A stretch of 64,000 nt of DNA from Tomitella cavernea. Lineage in GTDB: Bacteria > Actinomycetota > Actinomycetes > Mycobacteriales > Mycobacteriaceae. Below are positions 8,955-17,305 of this stretch, one piece after another. The stretch is from the NCBI RefSeq assembly GCF_016599145.1, contig NZ_JAENKO010000020.1, positions 1 through 64,000 on the forward strand, read 5' to 3'. The position numbers were made by a program, and so were the translations under genes. Each line of letters opens with the position of its first letter. The stretch's first letter is position 1. The notes under the pieces were generated by a model that was given only the letters and a program-made list of their open reading frames with translations, did no database searches and was not told the DNA's origin.

Positions 8955-10457
8955 GTGGAGTCACGGACCGGTCCCAGCGGCGCTGCGGGCGGCGACACTC
9001 CGGATCCGGTCCGCTGGCGCATCCTGGTGGTGCTGCTGGTGGCGATCTTCATGTCCCTCGTCGGCGTCAGCATCGTCAACGTGGCCCTGCCCTCGATCCA
9101 GCACGGCCTCGACGCCGCGCAGTCCGATGTGCAATGGGTGCTGTCCGGGTACGCGCTCACCTTCGGCATCGTGCTCGTCGCCGCGGGCCGGGCCGGCGAC
9201 CTGATGGGCCGCGGCGGCATCTTCATCATGGGTGTGGTCGTCTTCACCGCGTCGTCCGTGGCCGCCGGGCTCGCGCCCAACGCGGATGCGCTCAACGCCG
9301 CGCGCTTCACGCAGGGCCTCGGTTCGGGGTTGCTGAACCCGCAGGGAGTGGGCATGATCCAGCAGTACTTCCGCGGTGCCGAGAGGGGACGCGCCTTCGG
9401 CTTCTTCGGCAGCACCGTCGGGGTGGCGGTGGGCATCGGGCCGATCATCGGCGGGCTCCTGATCAAACTGGGCGGGCCGGACATCGGCTGGCGGCTGACG
9501 TTCCTGGTGAACGTGCCGATAGGCCTCGCCTGCCTGGCGCTGGCGCTGTTGTGGTTCCCGCGGCCGCTGTTCCGCCGCATCCGGGATGCGGCGACCGGCC
9601 GGGCGGTCCGGGTCGGTGATGCTGTGCGCGCCCTCGATCCCGTCGGCTCGATACTCCTGGGGCTCGCAGTGCTCGCGGTGCTGTTGCCGTTCGTCGAATC
9701 CGGCGACACGGCGCTGATCTGGCTCGTCCTACTGCTGGGCATGCTGCTGGCGTATGCGTGGGTGCGGTGGGAACGCCGCTACGCGCGCATGGGCCACAGC
9801 CCGATGGTGGACCTGAAGATCTTCTCCACCCGCAGCTTCACCAACGGCAGCATCATCGTGGCGCTGTACTTCCTGGGGATGACGAGCATCTGGGTGCTCG
9901 TCGCGCTCTACATGCAGGACGGTGCCGGGCACTCCGCACTCGCGGCCGGGGCGGTCGGAATACCCGCCGCACTCATCTCCGCGGTGGCCGCGCACTGGGC
10001 GGGCACGCGTGTGATGACCTACGGGCGCAAGGTTGTGATCGGCGGCCTGCTGAGTGCGCTCGTCGGGTTGGTGCTCAGCATCGCCGTCGTAGTCCTGCAC
10101 GAGGCCGGACACATCAGCGAGTGGTGGCTGCTGGGGTCGCTGGTCTTCATCGGCATCGCGCAAGGATCGGTGATCAGCCCCAATCAGACGCTCACCCTGG
10201 CGGACGTGCCTCTGTCGTACGCCGGCAGCTCCGGGGCGATCATGCAGACCGGACAGCGGATCGGTACCTCCATCGGGATCGCGGTGATCACCGCGGCCGT
10301 GTTCGCGACGCTCGACGCGAGCTCGTGGGCGGTCGCGGTTCCCACGGGCTTCGGCCTGATCGCGGTCGTCGTGGTGCTCGCGCTGGGGGTGGGCGTGAAG
10401 GATCTGCGTGACCGGGCGAGGACGCGCACGGAACTGCCGGTGCCCGCGCGGCCTTGA
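8955..10457 (+). CDS. DHA2-family MFS drug efflux transporter (EmrB/QacA type)
   Basis: 500 residues with about 14 predicted helices. The first helix pair ends in the DHA2 signature SIVNVALPSIQ; QWVLSGYALTFG and GRAGDLMGRGGIF follow. Members export drugs or metabolites against protons. The frame is open from 8871, but GTG 8955 has an AGAGGAGG site seven bases upstream and leaves a cytoplasmic tail of normal length, so it was chosen. Nothing near it indicates the substrate. Confidence 0.92.
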   Translation: MESRTGPSGAAGGDTPDPVRWRILVVLLVAIFMSLVGVSIVNVALPSIQHGLDAAQSDVQWVLSGYALTFGIVLVAAGRAGDLMGRGGIFIMGVVVFTASSVAAGLAPNADALNAARFTQGLGSGLLNPQGVGMIQQYFRGAERGRAFGFFGSTVGVAVGIGPIIGGLLIKLGGPDIGWRLTFLVNVPIGLACLALALLWFPRPLFRRIRDAATGRAVRVGDAVRALDPVGSILLGLAVLAVLLPFVESGDTALIWLVLLLGMLLAYAWVRWERRYARMGHSPMVDLKIFSTRSFTNGSIIVALYFLGMTSIWVLVALYMQDGAGHSALAAGAVGIPAALISAVAAHWAGTRVMTYGRKVVIGGLLSALVGLVLSIAVVVLHEAGHISEWWLLGSLVFIGIAQGSVISPNQTLTLADVPLSYAGSSGAIMQTGQRIGTSIGIAVITAAVFATLDASSWAVAVPTGFGLIAVVVVLALGVGVKDLRDRARTRTELPVPARP

Positions 10458-10490
10458 ACTCGGATACCTGGACCTTTCGCGGCACGTGCT

Positions 10491-10547
10491 TCGCATTCTA
10501 TAGGGGCGGGACGGGGGAAACGGCCACCCCACCCCTGCAGAATGCGA
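10491..10547. terminator. Hairpin between convergent genes
   Basis: Long imperfect inverted repeat TCGCATTCT ... AGAATGCGA with an inner GGGGCGGG/CCACCCC stem. It lies between the converging MFS (ends 10457) and VOC (ends 10567) genes and probably terminates both. Confidence 0.55.
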
Positions 10548-10566
10548 ATCAGGTGCCAAACGCGGT

Positions 10567-10938
10567 CTACATCCCCATGTGCAGCACCTCCCATCGGTGC
10601 CCGTCGAGATCGCGGAAGGCGCCGGCGTACATCGGCCCGTCGTCCATGCGCCACTCGGTGCGAGTGGCACCGGCTGCCGCGGCCTTGGCGCACAGCTCGT
10701 CCACCCCGGCGCGGTCGGGCGCGTCGAAGGCGAGGATCGTCTCGGTGCCCGAGCGCGGCGCGGCGTCGTGGAAGCCGTGGAAGAAGTCCTGGCGCAGCAG
10801 CATCACCGGGGCGAGGTCGTTGATGACCAGGCATGCGGCCCTGTCGTCACTGAAGCTCTCGTTGAACCCGAATCCCAGCACGGTCCAGAACTCGCGGGCT
10901 TTCGCGACATCCGCGACCGGGAGGTTAGGGAAGATCAT
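10567..10938 (-). CDS. VOC family (glyoxalase-like) protein
   Basis: 123 residues of the vicinal-oxygen-chelate fold: start MIFPNLPVADVAKAREFW, then GFGFNESFSDD, and the C-terminal AGAFRDLDGHRWEVLHMGM (quoted to DGHRWEVLHMG). This is the short glyoxalase/bleomycin-resistance type lacking an assigned substrate. ATG 10938 was chosen because homology starts there; the frame runs open far upstream without similarity. Confidence 0.85.
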   Translation of the reverse strand: MIFPNLPVADVAKAREFWTVLGFGFNESFSDDRAACLVINDLAPVMLLRQDFFHGFHDAAPRSGTETILAFDAPDRAGVDELCAKAAAAGATRTEWRMDDGPMYAGAFRDLDGHRWEVLHMGM

Positions 10939-11097
10939 GCGCGCCGTGGTGTACCTGCCTTCTGATCGTGTGCCGAAGCGCGGCGTGCGGTGCTGGGCGT
11001 ATCGACCGCAGTCGGCGGCGGAACTCATCGGGCTGGGCGATGAGTCAGCGCGTCGTCTCCGGTCACCACTGACATCCGGCGGAGCAAGGAGGCGGGC

Positions 11098-11658
11098 GTG
11101 TCGGACCCTGTGGAGCTGCTCGAACGCGCCGTGTCGTACACGCGCGGCGCCCTGCAATCGGCCGGGGTCTGTCTGTCGGCGCCGACGCCGTGCAGCCAGT
11201 GGACTCTGGGACGGCTCCTGGAGCACATGTCCGATGCGCTCGATGCGTTCATCGAGGCGAGTGCGGGCGTGGTCGAGGTCCACCCGGGCCCCGGGCGCCG
11301 AGACATTCCCGCGCGCTCGGTCGGGGCGCACGTCGAGGCGCTGCAGTGCAAGGCGTGCGACCTGCTGAGCGCGTGGTCGGCAGCCGGAACCGGGTGCGTC
11401 CGGCTCGCCGGCACGCGGATTGACCCGCGGCTTCTGTTGCAGGCGGCGGCGCTGGAGATCGCGGTCCACGGGCACGACGTGGCGGGGACCGGCCCGCGGG
11501 GGCCGGCGCTCCCCGGCCCGTTGGCGCGGGACCTGCTGCCGGTCGCGCGGATGCTCGTCACGCCGGGCGACCGTGGGGTGCGCTTCGGCCCGCCGGTCCC
11601 GCCCGCCACGCCGGCGCCGTCGGCAGTGCTGCTGGGTTTTCTCGGCAGGACGGAGTGA
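11098..11658 (+). CDS. TIGR03086 / maleylpyruvate-isomerase-like (DinB-type) protein
   Basis: 186 residues. PTPCSQWTLGRLLEHM near residue 30 is the helical-bundle metal-site motif of the mycothiol-dependent maleylpyruvate isomerase N-terminal domain family, and AVHGHDVAG carries the second His pair. Members may use mycothiol or act as thiol transferases; this one has no assigned reaction. Start GTG at 11098 has AAGGAGGCGGGC directly before it. Confidence 0.8.
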   Translation: MSDPVELLERAVSYTRGALQSAGVCLSAPTPCSQWTLGRLLEHMSDALDAFIEASAGVVEVHPGPGRRDIPARSVGAHVEALQCKACDLLSAWSAAGTGCVRLAGTRIDPRLLLQAAALEIAVHGHDVAGTGPRGPALPGPLARDLLPVARMLVTPGDRGVRFGPPVPPATPAPSAVLLGFLGRTE

Positions 11659-11894
11659 CAGCGGGCGTACCCGGGTGTGCGTCGAACTGGGCGACCACAC
11701 GAAAGCGCAGTTCATTGCGGGCGCGGCGCTGGGCGCAGTGATCTGCGCCGCCGCGTCGCTGCGGGCATGATCCGCAGGACGTAGGGGTGTGAACTGCACT
11801 GTGCAGGCTGGGGACAGGCTGCTGAACTCGCTGCGATGGTCGGCCGCTGGAGCACGGACACCGGCCCGCACCGACGCCGGATCGCCCTTGCCTG
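11659..11894. other. Intergenic region, convergent genes
   Basis: About 235 bases between the TIGR03086 gene and the convergent reductase-methyltransferase gene. Only very short frames are present. No terminator with a U-tract was recognised. Confidence 0.4.
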
Positions 11895-13568
11895 CTACTC
11901 CTCGCGGTGCGCGCGGAGCACGGCGTCGTGGACGGTGCATTCCTTTCCGTCGGCTCCGTGCTCGGTGCGCGACCGCGTGGCGCAGGTGTCCACGACCCAT
12001 CCAGACGGCAAGGATGCCGCGAGGTCCTCTGCGGTCCAGCTGATGTCGGCGAGGTCGGGCCGGTGTACGCCGGAGTCCGCGTCGCTCGGGTGGTGACCCA
12101 CGATGAGCAGGGTGCCGCCCGGGGCGACTGCTGCGGCGAGGCGGAAGAACAGACGCGTCCGCCTGTCGGCGGGGAGGTGCAGGTACGAGGCGGCGACGAG
12201 GTCGTAACTGCCGGGCACGGGATCGCGCGTGAGGTCCAGGCGGCGCCAGTCGACCGTCACCCCCAGTTGGGCGGCGGAGTCCTCGGCGCGTTCGAGCGCA
12301 ACGGGCGACAGGTCGGCCGCTGTCACCTTCCATCCGTGTTCGGCCAGCCACAGCGCGTCGCCTCCCTCGCCGGCACCTGCGTCGAATGCGCTGCCGGGCT
12401 GCAGGTCCGACAGCTCGTCGACCACCACGGCGTTGGGCCTGCCGCTCCACATTCGGCCGTGGGATTGGACGTGCGCACTGTTCTCAGGGACGTCGTCGTC
12501 CTGTGCGCCGACGCGCCGGGCGCCGTGCCGATGGCCGTCCCGTCCCCGGTAGCGGTCGTCCCAGGCACGTCGGCCGTAGCGGTGCTCGTAGAGCGCGGCC
12601 TCGGCGTCGGCGGCGGCGAGGTCGGCGTTGATCATGGCGCCCGCCTGGAGACCCGCTGCGGCGGAGGCGATCACCTGAGCGGAAGGATCCGTGATGTTGC
12701 CCGCCGCCCACACACCGGGCACATCGGTCTTTCCTGTCCGATCGGCGCCGATCACCGTCCCCATCACCGTGTGCCCGACCAGGAAGTCCTGCGGCCGCAG
12801 TCCCAGGGGCCTGAGAATCCCGGCGCGAGCGTGCGTCACCGGGGCGACGACCAGTGCGTCGAGCGCGACGACGGTGCCGTCGGCCAGGCGGGCACCGGTG
12901 AGCCCGGCAGGCCCGGACTCGACGGCGGTGACGGGACCGTCGACGAGGGGGATGCCGAGGGCCGCCAACTGCTCGGCTTGCGCGTCGTCGAACGGCGACG
13001 CGTCGTGCACGATGACGGTGACGTACTCGCTGAGTTGCCGGAACAGCAGGGCCTGGTGCGCGGCCATCGGGCCTGTCGCCAGGATGCCGATTCTCTGGTC
13101 GCGCACCTCCCAGCCGTGGCAGTACGGGCAGTGCAGGACGCCCGAGCCCCAGAGATCCGCCAGCCCACGGATGTCCGGCAGCGCGTCGCGTGACCCGGTG
13201 GCGGCGAGCAGCCTGCGGGCGCGGACGGTGGCGCGGGCATCGCCCTCGTCGTAGGTGACGCGGAAGTTCCCGTCGTCGTCGCGCGCCAGTTCGGTGACCT
13301 GCGCAGTGATGACCGTGCCGCCGTAGCCCTCGACGTCCGCCCGCCCCGCCGCGTACAACGCGGCGGGCGGTGTGCCGTCACGGGTGAGGTAGTTGTGCAC
13401 GTGCCCGGCGACGGAGTTGCGCGGCTCGCCGGCGTCGAACACCAATACACTGCGGCGGGAACGGGCCAGGGCGAGGGCGCCGCCGAGCCCCGCGGCGCCG
13501 CCGCCGAGCACCGCCACGTCGAACGTCGCGTCGTGACGTGCGGGGGTCTCCTGAAGGGAATCGGTCAT
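11895..13568 (-). CDS. Thioredoxin-reductase-like / SAM methyltransferase fusion
   Basis: 557 residues, two enzymes in one chain. Residues about 15-325 are a low-molecular-weight thioredoxin-reductase-like flavoprotein: FAD motif VAVLGGGAAGLGGA, redox pair CPYC in HCPYCHGWEV, NADP-region GILATGPMA and the C-terminal FAD motif VPGVWAAGNITDPSAQVI. After a charged His/Arg/Asp-rich linker, residues about 370-557 are a class I methyltransferase (FDAGAGEGGDALWLAEHGW, VTAADLSPVALERA, YDLVAASYLHL). The architecture occurs in actinobacteria, where some members resist reactive or toxic thiols, but the substrate is not known here. The gene diverges from an XRE-cupin regulator 65 bases away, which probably controls it. 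Confidence 0.92.
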   Translation of the reverse strand: MTDSLQETPARHDATFDVAVLGGGAAGLGGALALARSRRSVLVFDAGEPRNSVAGHVHNYLTRDGTPPAALYAAGRADVEGYGGTVITAQVTELARDDDGNFRVTYDEGDARATVRARRLLAATGSRDALPDIRGLADLWGSGVLHCPYCHGWEVRDQRIGILATGPMAAHQALLFRQLSEYVTVIVHDASPFDDAQAEQLAALGIPLVDGPVTAVESGPAGLTGARLADGTVVALDALVVAPVTHARAGILRPLGLRPQDFLVGHTVMGTVIGADRTGKTDVPGVWAAGNITDPSAQVIASAAAGLQAGAMINADLAAADAEAALYEHRYGRRAWDDRYRGRDGHRHGARRVGAQDDDVPENSAHVQSHGRMWSGRPNAVVVDELSDLQPGSAFDAGAGEGGDALWLAEHGWKVTAADLSPVALERAEDSAAQLGVTVDWRRLDLTRDPVPGSYDLVAASYLHLPADRRTRLFFRLAAAVAPGGTLLIVGHHPSDADSGVHRPDLADISWTAEDLAASLPSGWVVDTCATRSRTEHGADGKECTVHDAVLRAHREE

Positions 13569-13633
13569 GCCAAAAGAATGCGCGCAGTGAGAGCGGTTGA
13601 CAAACTACGTTGCTGAAACGGCAAAATAGGGAC

Positions 13634-14230
13634 ATGGACGGCGGCGACATCGACGAGACCTTGGAGCGCGTGGGGCCCCGCCTGCGGGAGGTGCGGGAGC
13701 GGCGCGGGGCCACGCTGACGGACGTGTCGGGGGCGAGCGGGATTTCGGTGAGCACGCTGTCACGTCTGGAGTCGGGCAGCCGCAGGCCCACCCTGGAGTT
13801 GCTGCTTCGGCTGGCACGGGCGCACGACGTGCCGCTGGAGGAACTCGTGCACGGTGCCGCCACCGAGGACCCCCGGGTGCGGAGGAGCGCGGTGCGCAAG
13901 GGCGCGCGGACCTTCCTGCCGTTGACCCGGCGGCCCGGCGGCGTGCAGGCGTTCAAGATGATCATCGGCCCGGAGGGGGCGCCCGGCCGGCAACGCAGCC
14001 ACGAGGGCTATGAGTGGATGTACGTGCTCGGCGGGCGCCTGCGGCTGCTGTTGGGAGCGCTCGACCTGGTGCTGGGCGCGGGCGAGGCGGCCGAGTTCGA
14101 CACGCATACCCCGCACTGGTTCGGCAGCGCCGACGGGCACCCGGTGGAGCTGCTGGTGCTTTTCGGGCCCCAGGGGGAGCGGATGCACGTGCGGGCCCGG
14201 CCGCGAAGCGACGTGGACTCCGCGTCTTGA
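13634..14230 (+). CDS. XRE-family regulator with C-terminal cupin
   Basis: 198 residues: a helix-turn-helix (about 12-66; LTDVSGASGISVSTLSRLES) and a cupin barrel (about 100-190; SHEGYEWMYVLGGRLRLLLG, EFDTHTPHWFG), the usual ligand-sensing layout of this regulator type. ATG 13634 is preferred over the earlier in-frame codon at 13610 because homology begins near DIDETLERVG. Divergence from the reductase-methyltransferase gene points to control of that gene and of itself. Confidence 0.9.
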   Translation: MDGGDIDETLERVGPRLREVRERRGATLTDVSGASGISVSTLSRLESGSRRPTLELLLRLARAHDVPLEELVHGAATEDPRVRRSAVRKGARTFLPLTRRPGGVQAFKMIIGPEGAPGRQRSHEGYEWMYVLGGRLRLLLGALDLVLGAGEAAEFDTHTPHWFGSADGHPVELLVLFGPQGERMHVRARPRSDVDSAS

Positions 14231-14474
14231 CACCGATTCGCGCCGTGCAATGGATGCACTGCGGCCGCGTGCGTGAGTGCTTCGTCCACGACGGCGATCG
14301 CCTCGGGCGGCCTCGGGCGATCATGGCCGGCGTAGCGGGTCGGCCGGGCGTTGTCGTCGTGGCAAGCGGTGAGCCCGGGACGCGCGTACTTTGGCGATCA
14401 GCGGCATGGCTGTGAGCGCCGGGAACCGGCGTCCGCGGCGCATGGTCCGCTGCCAGTGCGACGAGGAGGATGCT

Positions 14475-14681
14475 GTGGGAGTCCAGGACAAGTTCGAAAA
14501 CAAGGCCGAGGAACTCAAGGGCCGCGCCAAGGAGGCGGCCGGTGCCGCGGCCGGTGACGAGGACCTCAGGAACGAGGGGCAGGCGGACCAAGCCTCCTCG
14601 TCGGTGAAGCGGGGCGTCGAGAAAACCAAGGACAAGGCCAACGAGGTTGCCGACAAGCTCACCGGCGGCAAGGACGAGTGA
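14475..14681 (+). CDS. CsbD-family stress protein
   Basis: 68 residues, highly charged and helix-forming: VQDKFENKAEELKGRAKEAAG is the CsbD signature (first 20 residues), with repeated KxKANEVADKL-type heptads at the end. The family is induced by general stress in many bacteria; the molecular role is unknown. GTG 14475 is chosen because GAGGAGG lies seven bases upstream; the frame is open from 14391 without similarity. Confidence 0.88.
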   Translation: MGVQDKFENKAEELKGRAKEAAGAAAGDEDLRNEGQADQASSSVKRGVEKTKDKANEVADKLTGGKDE

Positions 14682-14727
14682 CGCGACGCCGGCCGGGCTG
14701 ACGCTGCCCAGCCGCGCCGGAGCATGC

Positions 14728-14760
14728 GGTGGGGCGGCCCCTGTGCGGGGTCGCCCCACC
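14728..14760 (+). terminator. GC-rich terminator hairpin after csbD
   Basis: GGTGGGGCGGCCCC pairs with GGGGTCGCCCCACC (one mismatch, loop TGTGC), 46 bases after the csbD stop. No U-tract, as is common in actinobacteria. Confidence 0.65.
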
Positions 14761-14929
14761 AACACTTGTGGGGACCGCGGCCTGCGGACCGCATCGTCGG
14801 CCTGCATGCCGCGGCGACGTCGCATTGCACGCCGACATCAAGCGAGTTCACATCGAGGATCGTGGATCCGGTCGTCGATGTGCAACGATCCCCGACTTGT
14901 CGCCCGCGATGAGGACGGTCAGGGGCATG

Positions 14930-15560
14930 GTCACCGGGCCGCGTGCGCACGGAGACTGCGTGGGACCACGACGGTGAGGATGAGAGCGGTCGCGACCGCA
15001 GCGGCGAGACGATCAGCCCCATCCCGGCGCCTATGAGAGCGCTGCCGAGCACCGCCTGCCACAGGGGTGAGGACACCGACAACATGCTGAAGACGATTCC
15101 GGAGGCGATGGCGAAGCCGGCGGCCACCGCGCCGAGGCCGAGCACTTGTTGGGCCGCACTTGTTGGGTCCAGTTGGGCAGGTGGATCGACAGGCCTATCA
15201 CCATCATCCCGGCGGTGAACGTGGCCGCGTAGGAGCCGGCAGGCAGGCGGCGCGCCCAAACAGCAGAACCGGCTTGCGGCCGTAGAGGCCGACAAGCTTG
15301 CCGTAGACCGGGATCGTCACGGTCCGGGCGGGCATCTGGACGGAGAACACCCAGCCGATCAGCGAGAACCCGCCGAGATCGGCCACCACCTGTGGCACCG
15401 CGGCGGCGACGATCGTCGTGTCCACCGCGACGAGGGCCATGGACAGAACGAGGGCGAACAGCGCCGGCGTCCGTCTGTCGTGCCGAATCGCCGCCATGAG
15501 CCAACCCCGGCACGACCGCCCCGTAACGGTGATCGGCGTCATAGATTGATCAATGGTCAA
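14930..15560 (-). pseudogene. Decayed DHA2-type MFS transporter
   Basis: Starting near 15542-15560, the first two helices of a DHA2 pump are intact (LFALVLSMALVAVDTTIVAA, GWVFSVQMPARTVTIPVYGKL, LYGRKPVLLFGR), but the frame is then lost. Later transporter segments appear in other minus-strand frames: AGMMVIGLSIHLPNWTQ, VLGLGAVAAGFAIASGIVFS, GSALIGAGMGLIVSPL and AVATALILTVVVP. About 630 bases remain of an expected 1500, so frameshifts and a large internal deletion have destroyed it. It diverges from an intact TetR gene that presumably once repressed it. Confidence 0.85.
15546..15560. promoter_or_regulatory. Candidate TetR operator
   Basis: TTGATCAATGGTCAA is an imperfect 15-base palindrome (one mismatched pair) between the TetR gene and the decayed pump, overlapping the pump's possible TTG start. 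It is the only dyad in that gap. Confidence 0.5.
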
Positions 15561-15580
15561 TCCGTGTCTACTGTGGCGTC

Positions 15581-16207
15581 ATGACCTCGACACAGGGCGG
15601 TTCCGTCTACGGCGACGCGGTCGCGCGGCGCCGTGCCGTGTTGGACTCAGCGGTGGAGATCCTCGACGAGGGCGGCTATCCGGCGCTCACCAACAGGGCC
15701 GTTGCCAAGCGCGCCGGCATGAGCCCCGGGCTGATCTACCAGTACTTCGTCGACAAGCAGGACATCTTCATCACGCTGCTGCAGGAGGCGGAGACGGAGC
15801 TGTCGGAATTCATCGAGGCGCTGCCGCGCGACGGGGGAGTCGCCGGGCTGCTCGCGGCGATCGTGCCGGAGGCGACACGGCAGTGGAAGCGCGTCGGCCA
15901 CCTCGCATCCACGTGGCAGACGGTCGACGGCAGCGGGATGGAGCGTAAGTCCGTGCGCGAGCTGCGTGCGTGCTCCGACCGCCAGTTCGCTGCACTGCAC
16001 CGTGCGCTCGTCGAGTCCGCGGACACCGAAGGCCGCACGCTGCATGACGGTCCCGCGATGGTGCTGTACGTGTGGGCCGGGCTCACGGGCATCGCGGACA
16101 CCCTGACCAACAAGTGGCTGCGCGGTGGAGCGCGGGAGGACCTGGTCGCCTACTCCACCGCCGCGCTCGCCCGCTCCATCCTCGAATTACCGGAGATGCA
16201 CTCATGA
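15581..16207 (+). CDS. TetR-family regulator
   Basis: 208 residues. The N-terminal helix-turn-helix covers about 15-62 (AVLDSAVEILDEGGYPALTN, AVAKRAGMSPGLIYQYFVDK), followed by a helical ligand domain. It diverges from the MFS remnant across a palindrome, the usual repressor-pump layout. Its stop overlaps an ATG at 16204 (ATGA), so it is coupled to the short broken frame before cysD. Confidence 0.9.
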   Translation: MTSTQGGSVYGDAVARRRAVLDSAVEILDEGGYPALTNRAVAKRAGMSPGLIYQYFVDKQDIFITLLQEAETELSEFIEALPRDGGVAGLLAAIVPEATRQWKRVGHLASTWQTVDGSGMERKSVRELRACSDRQFAALHRALVESADTEGRTLHDGPAMVLYVWAGLTGIADTLTNKWLRGGAREDLVAYSTAALARSILELPEMHS

Positions 16208-16373
16208 CCGATCTGGACCACCGCCCGCCGCACGTTGCGGACGCCGCCGCGGCGGCCGAGTTCGTGGAGTCGGCTCGGCGCTGCACTTCAACCGCTCTGA
16301 CCCGAAGCTTCCGGACCTGCTGATCTGCCGACCGGAACTGGCTCCACAGACCCTGGAGGTACTGGCCCGATGA
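16204..16373 (+). pseudogene. Short unidentified gene, apparently frameshifted
   Basis: ATG 16204 overlaps the TetR stop (ATGA) and the frame reads MTDLDHRPPHVADAAAAAEF, but it ends at 16323. In another frame the DNA reads [20 protein letters not shown] and onward to a TGA at 16371-16373 that overlaps the cysD ATG (again ATGA). The two coupling signals suggest one former 55-residue gene broken by a frameshift near 16275. The product is not recognised; a sequencing error would give the same picture. Confidence 0.45.
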
Positions 16374-17305
16374 ACGTTCCCGCAGCCATTGCACGGGGGC
16401 CCGCGAAGACCCTCACCCACCTGGAGCGCCTCGAGGCCGAGAGCATCCACATCATGCGCGAGACCGTCGCCGGCAGCGAGAACCCGGTGATGCTCTACTC
16501 GATCGGCAAGGACTCGTCGGTCATGCTCCACTTGGCGCGCAAGGCCTTCCACCCGTCGCGCCTGCCGTTCCCGCTGCTGCACGTGGACACCACCTGGAAG
16601 TTCCGTCAGATGTACGAGTTCCGCGACCGGATCGCGGCGTCGGAAGACCTGGATCTGCTCGTCCACCGCAATCCTGAATGCGTCTCGCGCGGCATCAACC
16701 CGTTCGATCACGGGTCCGCCGTGCACACCACCATGTGGAAGACGGAGGGGCTCAAGCAGGCGCTGGACAAGTACGGGTTCGACGCCGCGTTCGGCGGGGC
16801 CCGGCGCGACGAGGAGAAGTCGCGCGCCAAGGAGCGCATCTTCTCCGTCCGGTCGCCCGAGCACCGCTGGGATCCCAAGCGTCAGCGCCCGGAGCTGTGG
16901 CGGCTCTACAACCTGAGCAAGGCCCGCGGCGAATCGTTGCGCGTGTTCCCGCTGTCGAACTGGACCGAGCTCGACATCTGGCAGTACATCCTGCGTGAAG
17001 ACATCCCCATCGTGCCGCTGTACTACGCCGCGCAGCGGCCGGTGGCCGAGCGCGACGGCACCCTGATCATGGTCGACGACGACCGCATGCCGCTGGCCGA
17101 CGGGGAGACCCCGCAGATGCGCAGCGTCCGGTTCCGCACGCTCGGCTGCTACCCGCTCACCGGTGCGGTCGAGTCCGAGGCGGACACGCTGACCCGCATC
17201 ATCCAGGAGATGCTGCTCACCACCACCTCCGAGCGGCAGGGGCGCGTGATCGACAAGGACGGTGCCGCGTCGATGGAACGCAAGAAGCAGGAGGGCTACT
17301 TCTGA
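16370..17305 (+). CDS. cysD: Sulfate adenylyltransferase subunit 2
   Basis: Catalytic subunit that forms adenosine 5'-phosphosulfate (APS) from sulfate and ATP in assimilatory sulfur metabolism. 311 residues, normal length. The PP-loop ATP pyrophosphatase motif is [18 protein letters not shown], with [36 protein letters not shown] and [12 protein letters not shown]. The start overlaps the preceding short frame and the stop overlaps the cysNC start, so the genes form one translationally coupled unit. Confidence 0.97.
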   Translation: MNVPAAIARGPAKTLTHLERLEAESIHIMRETVAGSENPVMLYSIGKDSSVMLHLARKAFHPSRLPFPLLHVDTTWKFRQMYEFRDRIAASEDLDLLVHRNPECVSRGINPFDHGSAVHTTMWKTEGLKQALDKYGFDAAFGGARRDEEKSRAKERIFSVRSPEHRWDPKRQRPELWRLYNLSKARGESLRVFPLSNWTELDIWQYILREDIPIVPLYYAAQRPVAERDGTLIMVDDDRMPLADGETPQMRSVRFRTLGCYPLTGAVESEADTLTRIIQEMLLTTTSERQGRVIDKDGAASMERKKQEGYF

